Below, one piece after another: positions 43,185 through 52,779 of a DNA stretch of 64,000 bases (positions are counted from its first letter, which is position 1; the number at the start of each line of letters is the position of its first letter). The notes beneath the pieces were generated by a model. The model was not told where the DNA came from. It saw only the letters and a list, made by a program, of their open reading frames with translations, and made no database searches. The position numbers were made by a program, and so were the translations under genes. This DNA comes from Streptomyces sp. ISL-1 (GTDB lineage: Bacteria; Actinomycetota; Actinomycetes; Streptomycetales; Streptomycetaceae). Location of the stretch: assembly GCF_018614585.1 (NCBI RefSeq), contig NZ_JAGGOI010000024.1:1-64000 (forward strand). The letters are read 5' to 3'.

Positions 43185-45413
43185 ATGCCAGAGCCGTCAG
43201 CACCACCCAACACGCCACTCGGACGACTCACTCCGAAGTCGATCGCCATCTGGTCGCTCGTCGCCCTCGTGGCCGCGGCCGGCTGGGGCGTACTCGCGCT
43301 CTCCCGGGGCGAGGAGATCTCGGCCGCCTGGATGCTCGCGGCCGCGCTCGGCTCGTATGCGATCGCCTACCGCTTCTACTCCCGTTTCATCGCGAACCGG
43401 GTACTGAAGGTCGACAAGGCCCGGGCCACCCCCGCCGAGCGGCTCGACAACGGTATCGACTTCCATCCCACCGACCGCCGGGTGCTCTTCGGACACCACT
43501 TCGCGGCGGTCGCGGGCGCGGGCCCGCTGGTCGGCCCCGTGCTCGCCGCGCAGATGGGTTATCTGCCGGGCACCATCTGGATCATCGTGGGCGTGATCTT
43601 CGCCGGCGCGGTGCAGGACATGGTGACGCTGTTCTTCTCCACCCGCCGCAACGGCCGTTCGCTCGGCCAGATGGCCCATGACGAGATCGGCCCCTTCGGC
43701 GGAGCCGCCGCGCTGGTCGCGGTATTCGCCATCATGATCATCCTGCTGGCCGTGCTCGCCCTGGTCATCGTCAACGCCCTGGCGCACTCCCCGTGGGGTG
43801 TCTTCTCCATCGCCATGACCATCCCGATCGCCCTCTTCATGGGCGTCTATCTGCGGGTACTGCGTCCTGGCAAGGTCACCGAGGTCTCGGTCATCGGTGT
43901 CGCACTGCTGCTCCTCGCCATCGTCGCGGGCGGCTGGATCGCCGAGTCCTCGCTGGCCGACACCTTCACCCTGGAGCCGGGCACGCTGGTCATCTGGATG
44001 ATCGTGTACGGCTTCCTCGCCTCCGTACTGCCCGTGTGGATGCTGCTGGCGCCGCGCGACTATCTCTCGACCTTCATGAAGGTCGGCACGATCGCGCTGC
44101 TCGCGATCGGCGTCTTCGTCGCCCTGCCGACCCTGAAGATGCCCGCCGTCACCGAGTTCGCGGGCCGCGGCGACGGGCCGGTCTTCGCCGGCTCGATGTT
44201 CCCGTTCGTCTTCATCACCATCGCGTGCGGCGCACTCTCCGGCTTCCACGCCCTGGTCTCCTCGGGCACCACCCCGAAGATGGTCCAGAAGGAGACCCAG
44301 ATCCGGATGATCGGGTACGGGGCCATGCTGACCGAGTCCTTCGTCGCCGTCATGGCGATGATCACGGCCTGCATCATCGACCCCGGTCTGTACTTCGCGA
44401 TCAACTCCCCCGCGGGCGTGGTCGGGACAACGGTCCAGTCCGCCTCCGAGGCCGTGACGAACTTCGGCTTCGCCATCTCCCCGGACCTGCTGGCGAAGGC
44501 CGCGTCGGACGTCGAGGAGGCCTCGCTGCTGTCGCGGACCGGTGGTGCGCCGACCTTCGCGCTCGGCATGTCGGACATCTTCTCCGCGGTCATTGGCGGC
44601 GCCGGCATGAAGGCGTTCTGGTACCACTTCGCGATCATGTTCGAGGCGCTGTTCATCCTCACCACTGTGGATGCCGGCACCCGGGTGGGCCGCTTCATGC
44701 TCCAGGACATGCTGGGCAACGTCTACAAGCCCTTCCGCCAGGTCAGCTGGAAGCCGGGCGTCTGGATCGCCAGCGCGGTCGTCGTCGGCGGCTGGGGCTA
44801 CTTCCTCTGGGTCGGCGTGCACGACCCCCTGGGCGGCATCAACCAGCTCTTCCCGCTGTTCGGCATCGCCAACCAGCTGCTGGCCGCCGTGGCGCTGGCC
44901 GTCTGCACCACACTGCTGGTCAAGTCCGGCCGCCTCAAGTGGGCCTGGATCACCGCCGTCCCGCTGGCCTGGGACGCCGCCGTCACGCTCACCGCGAGCT
45001 GGCAGAAGATATTCTCGGCCGACCCGCGGGTGGGCTTCTTCTCCCAGCGGGACAAGTACCAGGCGGGCATCGATTCCGGCGAGGTGCTGCCGCCCGCCAA
45101 GACCATGGACGACATGCACACCGTCGTCACCAACTCCACGGTCGACGGCGTGCTCTGCGCCCTCTTCGCCCTCCTCATCATCGTGGTGATCGCGGACGCG
45201 GCACGGGTCTGCGTCAAGGCCGTCAGGGACCCCGCGAGCGTCAAACTGTCCGAGGTCCCGTTCACCGAGTCGAAGTTGGTGGCACCGGCCGGTCTGTTCC
45301 CCACGGCGGAGGAGAAGGCCGAGCTCCTGGCCGCGGGGGTCGGCCCCGAGGGCGGCATCCGTAAGGACGGCCGCGCCGAGGACGGCGTGCCGGCCGGGAC
45401 CGGCTCGCCGTGA
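43185..45413 (+). CDS. cstA: CstA carbon starvation protein
   Basis: 742 residues with about 16-18 transmembrane helices. FGHHFAAVAGAGPLVGPVLAAQMGYLPG and TTPKMVQKETQIRMIGYGAMLTES are diagnostic. CstA imports peptides or pyruvate under carbon limitation. ATG 43185 is chosen over GTG 43179 because GAGGGG at 43171 then has normal spacing. Overlap with the YbdD gene shows an operon. Confidence 0.92.
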   Translation: MPEPSAPPNTPLGRLTPKSIAIWSLVALVAAAGWGVLALSRGEEISAAWMLAAALGSYAIAYRFYSRFIANRVLKVDKARATPAERLDNGIDFHPTDRRVLFGHHFAAVAGAGPLVGPVLAAQMGYLPGTIWIIVGVIFAGAVQDMVTLFFSTRRNGRSLGQMAHDEIGPFGGAAALVAVFAIMIILLAVLALVIVNALAHSPWGVFSIAMTIPIALFMGVYLRVLRPGKVTEVSVIGVALLLLAIVAGGWIAESSLADTFTLEPGTLVIWMIVYGFLASVLPVWMLLAPRDYLSTFMKVGTIALLAIGVFVALPTLKMPAVTEFAGRGDGPVFAGSMFPFVFITIACGALSGFHALVSSGTTPKMVQKETQIRMIGYGAMLTESFVAVMAMITACIIDPGLYFAINSPAGVVGTTVQSASEAVTNFGFAISPDLLAKAASDVEEASLLSRTGGAPTFALGMSDIFSAVIGGAGMKAFWYHFAIMFEALFILTTVDAGTRVGRFMLQDMLGNVYKPFRQVSWKPGVWIASAVVVGGWGYFLWVGVHDPLGGINQLFPLFGIANQLLAAVALAVCTTLLVKSGRLKWAWITAVPLAWDAAVTLTASWQKIFSADPRVGFFSQRDKYQAGIDSGEVLPPAKTMDDMHTVVTNSTVDGVLCALFALLIIVVIADAARVCVKAVRDPASVKLSEVPFTESKLVAPAGLFPTAEEKAELLAAGVGPEGGIRKDGRAEDGVPAGTGSP

Positions 45414-45616
45414 GCCCGGTGACGAGAGCCCGGCGGGCGGCGGACTGGATCCGCTGGTACGTACGCGAGGTGTCGGGCGAGAGCGTCTACGACAAGTACG
45501 TCGCGCACGCCAGATCCTGCGACCCGGCCGCCGAGGTCATGACCCGGCGGGAGTTCGAGCGCAAGCGCACGGACGCACGGGAAGCGGATCCGCGCGAAGG
45601 GTTCCGCTGCTGCTGA
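45410..45616 (+). CDS. YbdD/YjiX family small protein
   Basis: 68 residues, GTG at 45410 overlapping the cstA stop. It contains VRRAADWIRWYVREVSGESVYDKYVAHARSCDP and a Cys-pair ending. The family is always paired with CstA-type transporters and is probably needed for uptake. Confidence 0.88.
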   Translation: MSPVTRARRAADWIRWYVREVSGESVYDKYVAHARSCDPAAEVMTRREFERKRTDAREADPREGFRCC

Positions 45617-45658
45617 GCCCGTGAAGTACGGCTGCAGCTGAGCCGGTGAAGGTACGAC

Positions 45659-45696
45659 GGGCCGCCGCATTTCCGGGGACGGAAATACGGCGGCCC
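45659..45696. terminator. 16-bp hairpin after the cstA operon
   Basis: GGGCCGCCGCATTTCC (45659-45674) pairs with GGAAATACGGCGGCCC (45681-45696) with one mismatch and a 6-base loop. Confidence 0.75.
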
Positions 45697-45727
45697 GTTG
45701 TCGTACCCCTGGTGCACACTTCGGAGC

Positions 45728-46225
45728 ATGGACATCACGATCAGGGAGGCCAGGCCCGAGGAGTACGAGCGTCTCGGCGAGATCACGGCACGGGCCTATC
45801 TCGACGACGGGCTGCTGGACTTCGGCGAGGACGACGCGTACCTCCACGAACTGCGGGCCGTGGAGCGCCGGGCCGCCGGCGCGGAAGTGCTCGTCGCTGT
45901 GGACGAGGGGGAGTTGCTCGGCGGTGTGACCTTCGCCGCTCCGGGCAGTGTCTGGGCCGACATCGCGCGCGGGGGCGAGGCCGAGTTCCGGATGCTGGCG
46001 GTCGCCCGGGAGGGGCGGGGGCGCGGTGCGGGTGAGGCGCTCGTACGGGCCTGCGTCGAGCGGGCACGGGCCATCGACGGCGTGGAACGTCTGCTGCTGT
46101 CGACGCAGAGCAGCATGCTCGCCGCCCACCGGATATACGAGCGGATGGGCTTCGTTCGTACGCCCGACCGGGACTGGGAGCCCGTCCCGGGACTCTCCCT
46201 GTTGACTTACGCGTTGGAGCTGTAG
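45728..46225 (+). CDS. GNAT family N-acetyltransferase
   Basis: 165 residues. The acetyl-CoA loop is REGRGRGAGEALVRACVERAR (about 95-115), preceded by EFRMLAV. The C-terminus IYERMGFVRTPDRDW is typical. Substrate unknown. It follows the cstA terminator and precedes the nrdAB riboswitch. Confidence 0.9.
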   Translation: MDITIREARPEEYERLGEITARAYLDDGLLDFGEDDAYLHELRAVERRAAGAEVLVAVDEGELLGGVTFAAPGSVWADIARGGEAEFRMLAVAREGRGRGAGEALVRACVERARAIDGVERLLLSTQSSMLAAHRIYERMGFVRTPDRDWEPVPGLSLLTYALEL

Positions 46226-46546
46226 CCCGCCAGGACACAACATGTGGGGGGTGACGCATCCAGCGGCCCCCACATGTATGCTCATGCTCGCTGTCGCCGC
46301 AGGGGAATCCGGTGCGAATCCGGAACTGTCCCGCAACGGTGTGCTGTGGTGTGCTTTGTCGTACCCCACCAGTCCGGAGACCTGCCGACGGCGCATCCGG
46401 CTCGACCGAACCGGGTGCCGAGACGTCCGGGCCTCGCGGTTGGGTCGGTGGACGCCGTGCGGTGTGCTGCCTTTTTCCGGGTACGTACGCCCCCGCGGCC
46501 CTCCCCCTCCCCCGCCGGCCCAGAGCCGAGCGAGGGAGAGCACCAC
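46226..46546. other. 321-base leader region of nrdAB
   Basis: Contains the cobalamin riboswitch (46289-46393), then a possible switching hairpin (GCATCCGG near 46393 with CCGGGTGC near 46416) and a polypyrimidine stretch near 46500-46515 before the GTG at 46547. The ribosome site is GAGGGAGAG at 46532. No other gene. Confidence 0.75.
46289..46393 (+). promoter_or_regulatory. cobalamin (B12) riboswitch upstream of nrdA
   Basis: The conserved core is present: GCAGGGGAATCCGGTGCGAA at 46299, then CGGAACTGTCCCGC, and AGTCCGGAGACCTGCC closing the aptamer at 46371-46386. P1 is formed by CGCTGTC (46289-46295) with GACGGCG (46387-46393). In Streptomyces this element turns off the class Ia reductase when vitamin B12 is abundant, because the B12-dependent class II enzyme then suffices. 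The expression platform is not resolved here. Confidence 0.92.
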
Positions 46547-48928
46547 GTGACCATCGCGCCAGCCGATCCGGCTTCAGGCATCATCGAGCAGGCTGCCGAC
46601 GGCCCCGGGGCCGCGCTTCTGCGGACCCTGACCGATCTCACGGCCGATCTGCCGGACACCGACCCGGGACGCGTCGCCTCCGCCGCGCTGCGCGGGCGCA
46701 ACGCCCGGTCGGACGCTGCCGAGTTGCGCGGCCTCGCCACCGACGCCGCCGCGGGGCTGATCTCCGAGGACCCGGCCTACTCCCGGCTCGCCGCCCGCCT
46801 GCTGACCCGTCACATCGCGGACGAGGCTGCCGGACAGGGCGCGGTGTCCTTCTCCGCGTCGGTCGCGGTCGGCCACCGCGAGGGCCTGATCGCCGACCGC
46901 ACGGCCGAGTTCGTCACGCTGCACGCCGCCCGTCTCGACGCGCTGATCGACCAGGACGCGGACGACCGCTTCGGCTACTTCGGGCTGCGCACCCTCTACA
47001 GCCGCTATCTGCTCCGGCACCCCATCACCCGCCAGGTGATCGAGACCCCACAGCACTTCATGCTGCGTGTCGCCTCCGGACTGGCGGAAGACATCTCCGC
47101 CGGCGCCGTGGACGAAGTCGCCGCGCTGTACGGGCTGATGAGCCGCCTCGACTACCTCCCCTCCTCGCCCACGCTCTTCAACTCCGGCACCCGCCACCCG
47201 CAGATGTCCTCCTGCTATCTGCTGGACTCCCCGCTGGACGAGCTCGACTCGATCTACAGCCGCTACCACCAGGTCGCGCGCCTGTCCAAGCACGCGGGCG
47301 GCATCGGCCTCTCGTACTCCCGCATCCGCGCCCGCGGTTCACTGATCCGCGGCACCAACGGCCACTCCAACGGCATCGTGCCGTTCCTCAAGACCCTCGA
47401 CGCCTCGGTCGCCGCCGTGAACCAGGGCGGCCGGCGCAAGGGCGCCGCCGCGATCTACCTGGAGACCTGGCACGCGGACATCGAGGAGTTCCTGGAGCTG
47501 CGCGACAACACCGGTGAGGACGCCCGCCGTACGCACAACCTCAACCTCGCGCACTGGATCCCGGACGAGTTCATGCGCCGCGTCGAGGCCGACGCCGACT
47601 GGTCGCTGTTCTCACCCGCCGATGTGCCGGGCCTGGTGGACCTGTGGGGCGACGAGTTCGACGCGGCGTACCGCGGGGCGGAGGCCGAAGGACTCGCGCG
47701 AAAGACCATCCCCGCACGGGAGTTGTACGGCCGGATGATGCGTACGCTCGCCCAGACCGGCAACGGATGGATGACCTTCAAGGACGCCTCCAACCGCACG
47801 GCCAACCAGACCGCGGAGCCGGGCAAGGTGGTCCACTCATCGAACCTGTGCACCGAAATCCTGGAGGTGACGGACGACGGGGAGACCGCCGTCTGCAACC
47901 TCGGCTCGGTCAACCTCGGCTCGTTCGTGCTCGCGTCGGGAGTCATCGACTGGGAGCGGCTGGACGAGACCGTCCGTACCGCCGTGACCTTCCTCGACCG
48001 GGTCGTCGACATCAACTTCTACCCGACCGAGCAGGCGGGCCGCTCCAATGCCAAGTGGCGTCCGGTGGGCCTGGGCGCGATGGGCCTGCAGGACGTCTTC
48101 TTCAAGCTCCGCCTCCCCTTCGACTCGCCCGAGGCGACGGCGCTCTCCACGAAGATCGCCGAGCGGATCATGCTCGCCGCCTACGAGGCGTCCTGCGCCC
48201 TTGCCGAGCGCAACGGCCCGCTGCCCGCCTGGTCCCAGACCCGCGCGGCCCGTGGCGTACTGCACCCCGACCACTATGATGTCGCGCTCAACTGGCCGGA
48301 GCGCTGGGACGCGCTACGCACCCGCGTCGCCGAGAGCGGCATGCGCAACTCCCTCCTCCTCGCCATCGCGCCGACCGCGACCATCGCCTCCATCGCGGGG
48401 GTGTACGAGTGCATCGAGCCGCAGGTCTCCAACCTCTTCAAGCGCGAGACGCTGAGCGGTGAGTTCCTCCAGGTCAACGCCTACCTGGTCCAGGAGCTGA
48501 AGAAGCTGGGCGTGTGGGACGCGCAGACCCGTGAGGCGCTGCGCGAGTCCAGTGGCTCGGTGCAGGGCTTCAGCTGGATCCCGGCCGACGTCCGCGCGCT
48601 GTACCGCACGGCGTGGGAGCTCCCGCAGCGCGGCCTGATCGACATGGCCGCCGCCCGCACACCGTTCCTGGACCAGTCGCAGTCGCTGAACCTGTTCCTT
48701 GAGACGCCGACCATCGGGAAGCTCAGCTCGATGTACGCGTATGCCTGGAAGCAGGGCCTGAAGACGACGTACTACCTGCGCTCCCGTCCCGCGACGCGGA
48801 TCGCCCGCGCGGCATCCGCAACCGCGCCCGCCGCGGCCACCATCCCCGTGCAGCAGGCCTCCGCGCCCGACGCCGACGCGATCGCCTGCTCCCTGGAAAA
48901 CCCCGAGTCCTGCGAGGCCTGTCAGTAA
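46547..48928 (+). CDS. nrdA: class Ia ribonucleoside-diphosphate reductase, large subunit
   Basis: 793 residues with GTG start. It carries the active-site Cys of SSNLCTEI (thiyl radical), redox Cys in MSSCYLL and AVCNLGSV, and a C-terminal Cys pair in SCEACQ. An ATP-cone-like N-terminal stretch (about 1-110) is partly diverged. It makes deoxynucleotides aerobically with NrdB. The stop overlaps the nrdB start (TAATG). Regulated by the B12 riboswitch in its leader. Confidence 0.95.
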   Translation: MTIAPADPASGIIEQAADGPGAALLRTLTDLTADLPDTDPGRVASAALRGRNARSDAAELRGLATDAAAGLISEDPAYSRLAARLLTRHIADEAAGQGAVSFSASVAVGHREGLIADRTAEFVTLHAARLDALIDQDADDRFGYFGLRTLYSRYLLRHPITRQVIETPQHFMLRVASGLAEDISAGAVDEVAALYGLMSRLDYLPSSPTLFNSGTRHPQMSSCYLLDSPLDELDSIYSRYHQVARLSKHAGGIGLSYSRIRARGSLIRGTNGHSNGIVPFLKTLDASVAAVNQGGRRKGAAAIYLETWHADIEEFLELRDNTGEDARRTHNLNLAHWIPDEFMRRVEADADWSLFSPADVPGLVDLWGDEFDAAYRGAEAEGLARKTIPARELYGRMMRTLAQTGNGWMTFKDASNRTANQTAEPGKVVHSSNLCTEILEVTDDGETAVCNLGSVNLGSFVLASGVIDWERLDETVRTAVTFLDRVVDINFYPTEQAGRSNAKWRPVGLGAMGLQDVFFKLRLPFDSPEATALSTKIAERIMLAAYEASCALAERNGPLPAWSQTRAARGVLHPDHYDVALNWPERWDALRTRVAESGMRNSLLLAIAPTATIASIAGVYECIEPQVSNLFKRETLSGEFLQVNAYLVQELKKLGVWDAQTREALRESSGSVQGFSWIPADVRALYRTAWELPQRGLIDMAAARTPFLDQSQSLNLFLETPTIGKLSSMYAYAWKQGLKTTYYLRSRPATRIARAASATAPAAATIPVQQASAPDADAIACSLENPESCEACQ

Positions 48929-49974
48929 TGAGCTCGACCGAGAACAAGTCTGTCCCTGCCAGAAACCTGCTGGACCCGGGCTTCGAGCTGACCCTGCGTC
49001 CGATGCGCTACCCGGACTTCTACGAGCGCTACCGCGACGCGATCAAGAACACCTGGACCGTCGAGGAGGTCGACCTCCACTCCGACGTGTCCGACCTCGC
49101 AAAGCTCACGCCGGGCGAGCAGCACATGATCGGCCGGCTGGTCGCGTTCTTCGCGACGGGCGACTCGATCGTCTCCAACAACCTGGTGCTCACCCTCTAC
49201 AAGCACATCAACTCCCCCGAGGCGCGGCTGTACCTGAGCCGCCAGCTCTTCGAGGAGGCTGTGCACGTCCAGTTCTATCTGACGCTGCTGGACACCTACC
49301 TCCCCGACCCGGACGACCGCGCGGCCGCCTTCGACGCGGTCGAGGAGATCCCGTCGATCCGGGAGAAGGCCCAGTTCTGCTTCAAGTGGATGGCCGCCCT
49401 CGAAGGGGAAGGGGGCGAGAAGATCGACCGGCTGGAGTCGAAGGCCGACCGCCGGCGCTTTCTGCTGAATCTGATCTGCTTCGCGGCCTGCATCGAGGGG
49501 TTGTTCTTCTACGGCGCGTTCGCGTACGTGTACTGGTTCCGCTCCCGCGGCCTGCTGCACGGCCTGGCCACCGGCACCAACTGGGTGTTCCGGGACGAGA
49601 CCATGCACATGAACTTCGCCTTCGAGGTCGTGGACACGGTCCGCAAGGAGGAGCCCGACCTCTTCGACGACGCACTCGAGCAGCAGGTGACGGACATGCT
49701 GAAGGAGGCAGTCGAGGCGGAGCTGCAGTTCGGCCGTGATCTGTGCGGCGACGGTCTGCCGGGCATGAACACCGAGTCGATGCGCGAGTACCTGCAGTGC
49801 GTCGCCGACCAGCGGCTGACCCGGCTGGGCTTCGCCCCGGTGTACGGCTCGGAGAATCCGTTCTCCTTCATGGAGCTGCAGGGCGTCCAGGAGCTGACGA
49901 ACTTCTTCGAGCGCCGTCCCTCCGCCTATCAGGTGGCGGTTGAGGGCTCGGTCGGCTTCGACGACGACTTCTGA
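48928..49974 (+). CDS. nrdB: class Ia ribonucleoside-diphosphate reductase, small subunit
   Basis: 348 residues. The di-iron/radical site shows EEAVHVQFY (Glu, His and the radical Tyr spaced as E-x2-H-x3-Y) and FRDETMHMNF (Glu and His). It has the C-terminal SVGFDDDF peptide that docks to NrdA. ATG 48928 overlaps the nrdA stop codon. A strong hairpin follows. nrdS, which follows nrdAB in S. coelicolor, is not downstream here. Confidence 0.95.
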   Translation: MSSTENKSVPARNLLDPGFELTLRPMRYPDFYERYRDAIKNTWTVEEVDLHSDVSDLAKLTPGEQHMIGRLVAFFATGDSIVSNNLVLTLYKHINSPEARLYLSRQLFEEAVHVQFYLTLLDTYLPDPDDRAAAFDAVEEIPSIREKAQFCFKWMAALEGEGGEKIDRLESKADRRRFLLNLICFAACIEGLFFYGAFAYVYWFRSRGLLHGLATGTNWVFRDETMHMNFAFEVVDTVRKEEPDLFDDALEQQVTDMLKEAVEAELQFGRDLCGDGLPGMNTESMREYLQCVADQRLTRLGFAPVYGSENPFSFMELQGVQELTNFFERRPSAYQVAVEGSVGFDDDF

Positions 49975-49986
49975 TTCTGCTGACGC

Positions 49987-50024
49987 ACGGCCGGGCGGGC
50001 GCCTTCGCGTGTCCGCCCGGCCGT
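49987..50024. terminator. 12-bp hairpin after nrdB
   Basis: ACGGCCGGGCGG (49987-49998) pairs with CCGCCCGGCCGT (50013-50024), followed by TTC. It also faces the convergent peptidase gene. Confidence 0.8.
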
Positions 50025-50105
50025 TTCGGACGCTCGGGGCCCAACGCCTGCCGCAAGACCCTCCGCGGGCCGGCCGCCCCCGGTACGGCCGCCTGAGCCG
50101 AGCCC

Positions 50106-50843
50106 TCAGATGCCGCAGCTGGACGCCGACCAGAAGCGACTGGCGCGGTGGTCGACGTGCGTGTGGTCACTGTGGCCCGGGTAGCCGGGGCCCAGGATCC
50201 CGTTGAACCCGTGGTTGCGGGCCTGCTGCGCCAGCTTGCACAGGGAGTGCGGGCCGGCGCCCAGATCCGCCGCGTCACCGTACAGATGCCGGCTGCCCGC
50301 CGCGCCCCCGACCGCGTCGTTGCATGCCTGCGAGCGGAAGCCGCTGGTCACCGTGATGGGCTGATCGCCCAGCGCATGCCGCATGGCCTCCAGCTTCCAC
50401 ATGGTGCGCAGCGCGTTGGACTTGGCGGTCGCGGCGCTCACCGCACCGCCGGCCCAGGTGGTGTTGCAGTCGTTGAGCTCGCCGTAGCTGAAGTGGACGG
50501 GCGTGCAGTCGTCGTCCTGGAGGGCGTAGAGCTTGGAGAACGTGGCGGTCCCCGCGACTCCGTCGGCGCCGATCCCGTAGGCCGACTGGAACCGCTTGAC
50601 CGCCGCGGTGGTCGCCGGGCCGTAGTCGCCGTCAATAGCGAGCACCCCGCCGTAACCGGGATATCCGGCGACCCGGATCTGCAGCTGGGTGACATCGGCA
50701 CCCGACGCACCCTGGGAGAGCGTGCGCGACCAGGTGTAGCAGCCGTCCGCCTGGGCGGTGCCGGCCGTCGCGACGACGCCGGCCAAGGCTGCGACCGTAA
50801 GCATGACAAGGGATAACAGAAGTCGTGCGGTACGCCGGAACAT
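50106..50843 (-). CDS. secreted M15 D,D-carboxypeptidase with peptidoglycan-binding domain
   Basis: 245 residues. A signal peptide ends near residue 32 (AGTAQADG), a PG_binding_1 domain follows (about 37-105; LQIRVAGYPGYGGVLAIDGDYG...FQSAYGIGADG) and the C-terminal zinc peptidase has SRHLYGDAADLG and HSDHTHVDH. It resembles the Streptomyces albus G D-Ala-D-Ala peptidase. ATG 50843. Confidence 0.9.
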   Translation of the reverse strand: MFRRTARLLLSLVMLTVAALAGVVATAGTAQADGCYTWSRTLSQGASGADVTQLQIRVAGYPGYGGVLAIDGDYGPATTAAVKRFQSAYGIGADGVAGTATFSKLYALQDDDCTPVHFSYGELNDCNTTWAGGAVSAATAKSNALRTMWKLEAMRHALGDQPITVTSGFRSQACNDAVGGAAGSRHLYGDAADLGAGPHSLCKLAQQARNHGFNGILGPGYPGHSDHTHVDHRASRFWSASSCGI

Positions 50844-51007
50844 CGGGCCTCCATACCGTGACAGCGGTGTACGGCAGAGACTGGCGGGACGGTCGACGCG
50901 CGTCAACAGGGTCTCCTGCGGCGTCATTTGTCCGCCCAATGGCGGCAAGCACGTCGAAGGGCCCGCTCGGCGTGAGCGGACCCCTCGGCAGACTCGGAAT
51001 TGAGAAC

Positions 51008-51637
51008 TCAGGCGTTCGGCACGGTCTCGTAGCGCGGCGTGCCCTCTTCCATCTGCCGCAGCGCGTCCTTGCGGTCCCGCTTGGAGAGCCGGTCGATGTA
51101 GAGGTAGCCGTACAGATGGTCCGTCTCGTGCTGCAGGCAGCGGGCGAAGTACCCCGTGCCGCGCACCCGGATCGGCCTGCCCTCCGCGTCCTGCCCGCGC
51201 ACCACCGCGTAGTCGGGGCGGGGCAGCGAGGCGTACGCCGTCGGCACCGAGAGGCAGCCCTCATTGGAGTCGTCGAGGACGCGCAGCTCGGGCGCCAGCT
51301 CCTCCAGGACCGGGTTGCAGACGGCACCGGTGTGACGAACACCATCGTCGTCCGGGCAGTCGTACACGAAGACCTTGAGGTCCACGCCGATCTGGTTGGC
51401 GGCCAGGCCCACGCCCTCGGCCGCCTTCTGGCTGGCGAACATGTCGTCGATCAGCGCCACGAGCTTGTCGTCGAACTCAGTGACGTCCCTGCACTCCTTG
51501 TGGAGCACCGGGTTGCCGACGACCGTGATCGGCCGTGCCGTACCGCGCTCGCGGTGCGCCAGCTCACGCTCCTCGCAGTCCTCCGTGTCGACGACGAAGC
51601 CGTCGTTCACCTGCTCGTCCGTCTGCTGCTGCGCCAT
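51008..51637 (-). CDS. def: peptide deformylase
   Basis: 209 residues. All three motifs are present: [17 protein letters not shown] and QHETDHLYG (zinc His-Glu-x-x-His). It removes the formyl group from nascent proteins. An N-terminal extension of ~35 residues is longer than the usual minimal PDF, as in other actinobacterial copies. ATG 51637. Confidence 0.95.
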   Translation of the reverse strand: MAQQQTDEQVNDGFVVDTEDCEERELAHRERGTARPITVVGNPVLHKECRDVTEFDDKLVALIDDMFASQKAAEGVGLAANQIGVDLKVFVYDCPDDDGVRHTGAVCNPVLEELAPELRVLDDSNEGCLSVPTAYASLPRPDYAVVRGQDAEGRPIRVRGTGYFARCLQHETDHLYGYLYIDRLSKRDRKDALRQMEEGTPRYETVPNA

Positions 51638-51697
51638 GTCCGCTACTGCGCCTTCCTGAAAACCCGAATCCGATCCCGTACAGCCTACGGCCAGGGA

Positions 51698-52678
51698 TCA
51701 GCAGACTTCCTCGAGATCCCGCCACTCACGGGACTCCGGGCTGTCGGCGACCCAGCTGTCCAGCAGCCCCCGGACAAGCCCGTCGGGCGCCGCGATGCCG
51801 CACTCGCGCTCCGGCGACCACAAGTCGCCCGCCGTGCGGTGGCCGAGCGGCCCCGGGTGGCCCGGCTCGCTGTGGTCGTGCGGGTCGAGGTGCTCACCCT
51901 CGCCCTCGGCACTCGGCATCCGGCTCTCGGAACAGGACCGGCACAGCAGCCGCACCGACGAGGACCAGTCCTCGGCGGCGAATCCGGCGTCCGAGGCAAG
52001 CTGCTCCAGGGCGTCCCGGTCGGCCTCGGTCGCGGCTTCCAGCAGCACGACCCAGGTGGGTACGGGCGAGGGCGCCCAGAGCTCGATCTCGTCGAAGACG
52101 GGGTAGGAAGGTCCCGCGGAGGTGATCCGCTCCCCATGGGGCACGCCGTCGTGCAGGACGACCTCGCCCCAGCGGCGCCCTGAGGACGGCAGCGGGATGG
52201 AGAGCACTTCTATCCGGGCCGGATCGAGCCTGCGGCCCCACACCACCTCGGCCTCGCCCTCGGGCGACAGACGGACGGCCGCGCTGCCCAGGTCCATGCC
52301 GACCGGCTCGCCGTTGGCGGCGGCCGCGCCCGGCACCTTCAGGCCGTACGCCTGCCAGGAGCGGCGGGCCAGCGGCCAGTCCTGCAGGGCGGTGGCGGCG
52401 ATACCGACGTTCCACCAGTCGGGGGCGCCGGTCTCCTTGTCCAGCAGCGCGACGGCCCGCAGGCCGGCGGCGCGCGCCTGCTCCCAGTCGTGGCGGAACT
52501 TGTGCAGCAGCGCCAGGTTGAACCAGGACTCGGAGAGCCAGGGCTCGAGGTCCGCCGCCCGTGTCAGCAGCGCGCCCGCGTCCTCGTACCGGCCGTCGCC
52601 GATCAGCGTGAACGCGCGGTCGGTGGCCTGCCGCCAAGAGGCGGAGGGCCGATGCCGTACCTTCCCGAAGATCCTCAC
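51698..52678 (-). CDS. TPR-containing protein
   Basis: 326 residues from GTG 52678, preceded by GGCGGGAAT; the frame is open to 52747 without coding character. The first ~110 residues hold TPR units (FTLIGDGRYEDAGALLTRAADLEPWLSESWFNLALLHKF). The middle has a beta-rich domain (LSPEGEAEVVWGRRLDPARIEVLSIPLPSS) and a Cys-pair (LLCRSCS). No catalytic motif is recognised. It is a conserved Streptomyces protein next to deformylase. Confidence 0.7.
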   Translation of the reverse strand: MRIFGKVRHRPSASWRQATDRAFTLIGDGRYEDAGALLTRAADLEPWLSESWFNLALLHKFRHDWEQARAAGLRAVALLDKETGAPDWWNVGIAATALQDWPLARRSWQAYGLKVPGAAAANGEPVGMDLGSAAVRLSPEGEAEVVWGRRLDPARIEVLSIPLPSSGRRWGEVVLHDGVPHGERITSAGPSYPVFDEIELWAPSPVPTWVVLLEAATEADRDALEQLASDAGFAAEDWSSSVRLLCRSCSESRMPSAEGEGEHLDPHDHSEPGHPGPLGHRTAGDLWSPERECGIAAPDGLVRGLLDSWVADSPESREWRDLEEVC

Positions 52679-52779
52679 GATTCCCGCCTGCCGGTCGCTC
52701 GGGTCACTGTCCCGGACGTGCTTGTGCCTTCTTTCGCATCCAACCATGCCTAGTCGGAGGCTCGCTCATTACCCATGGG

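Noticed and set aside
45410-45660. Longer or different frame for the short protein after cstA
   Set aside because: The 68-residue YbdD frame with overlapping GTG fits the family fully, leaving no need for another.
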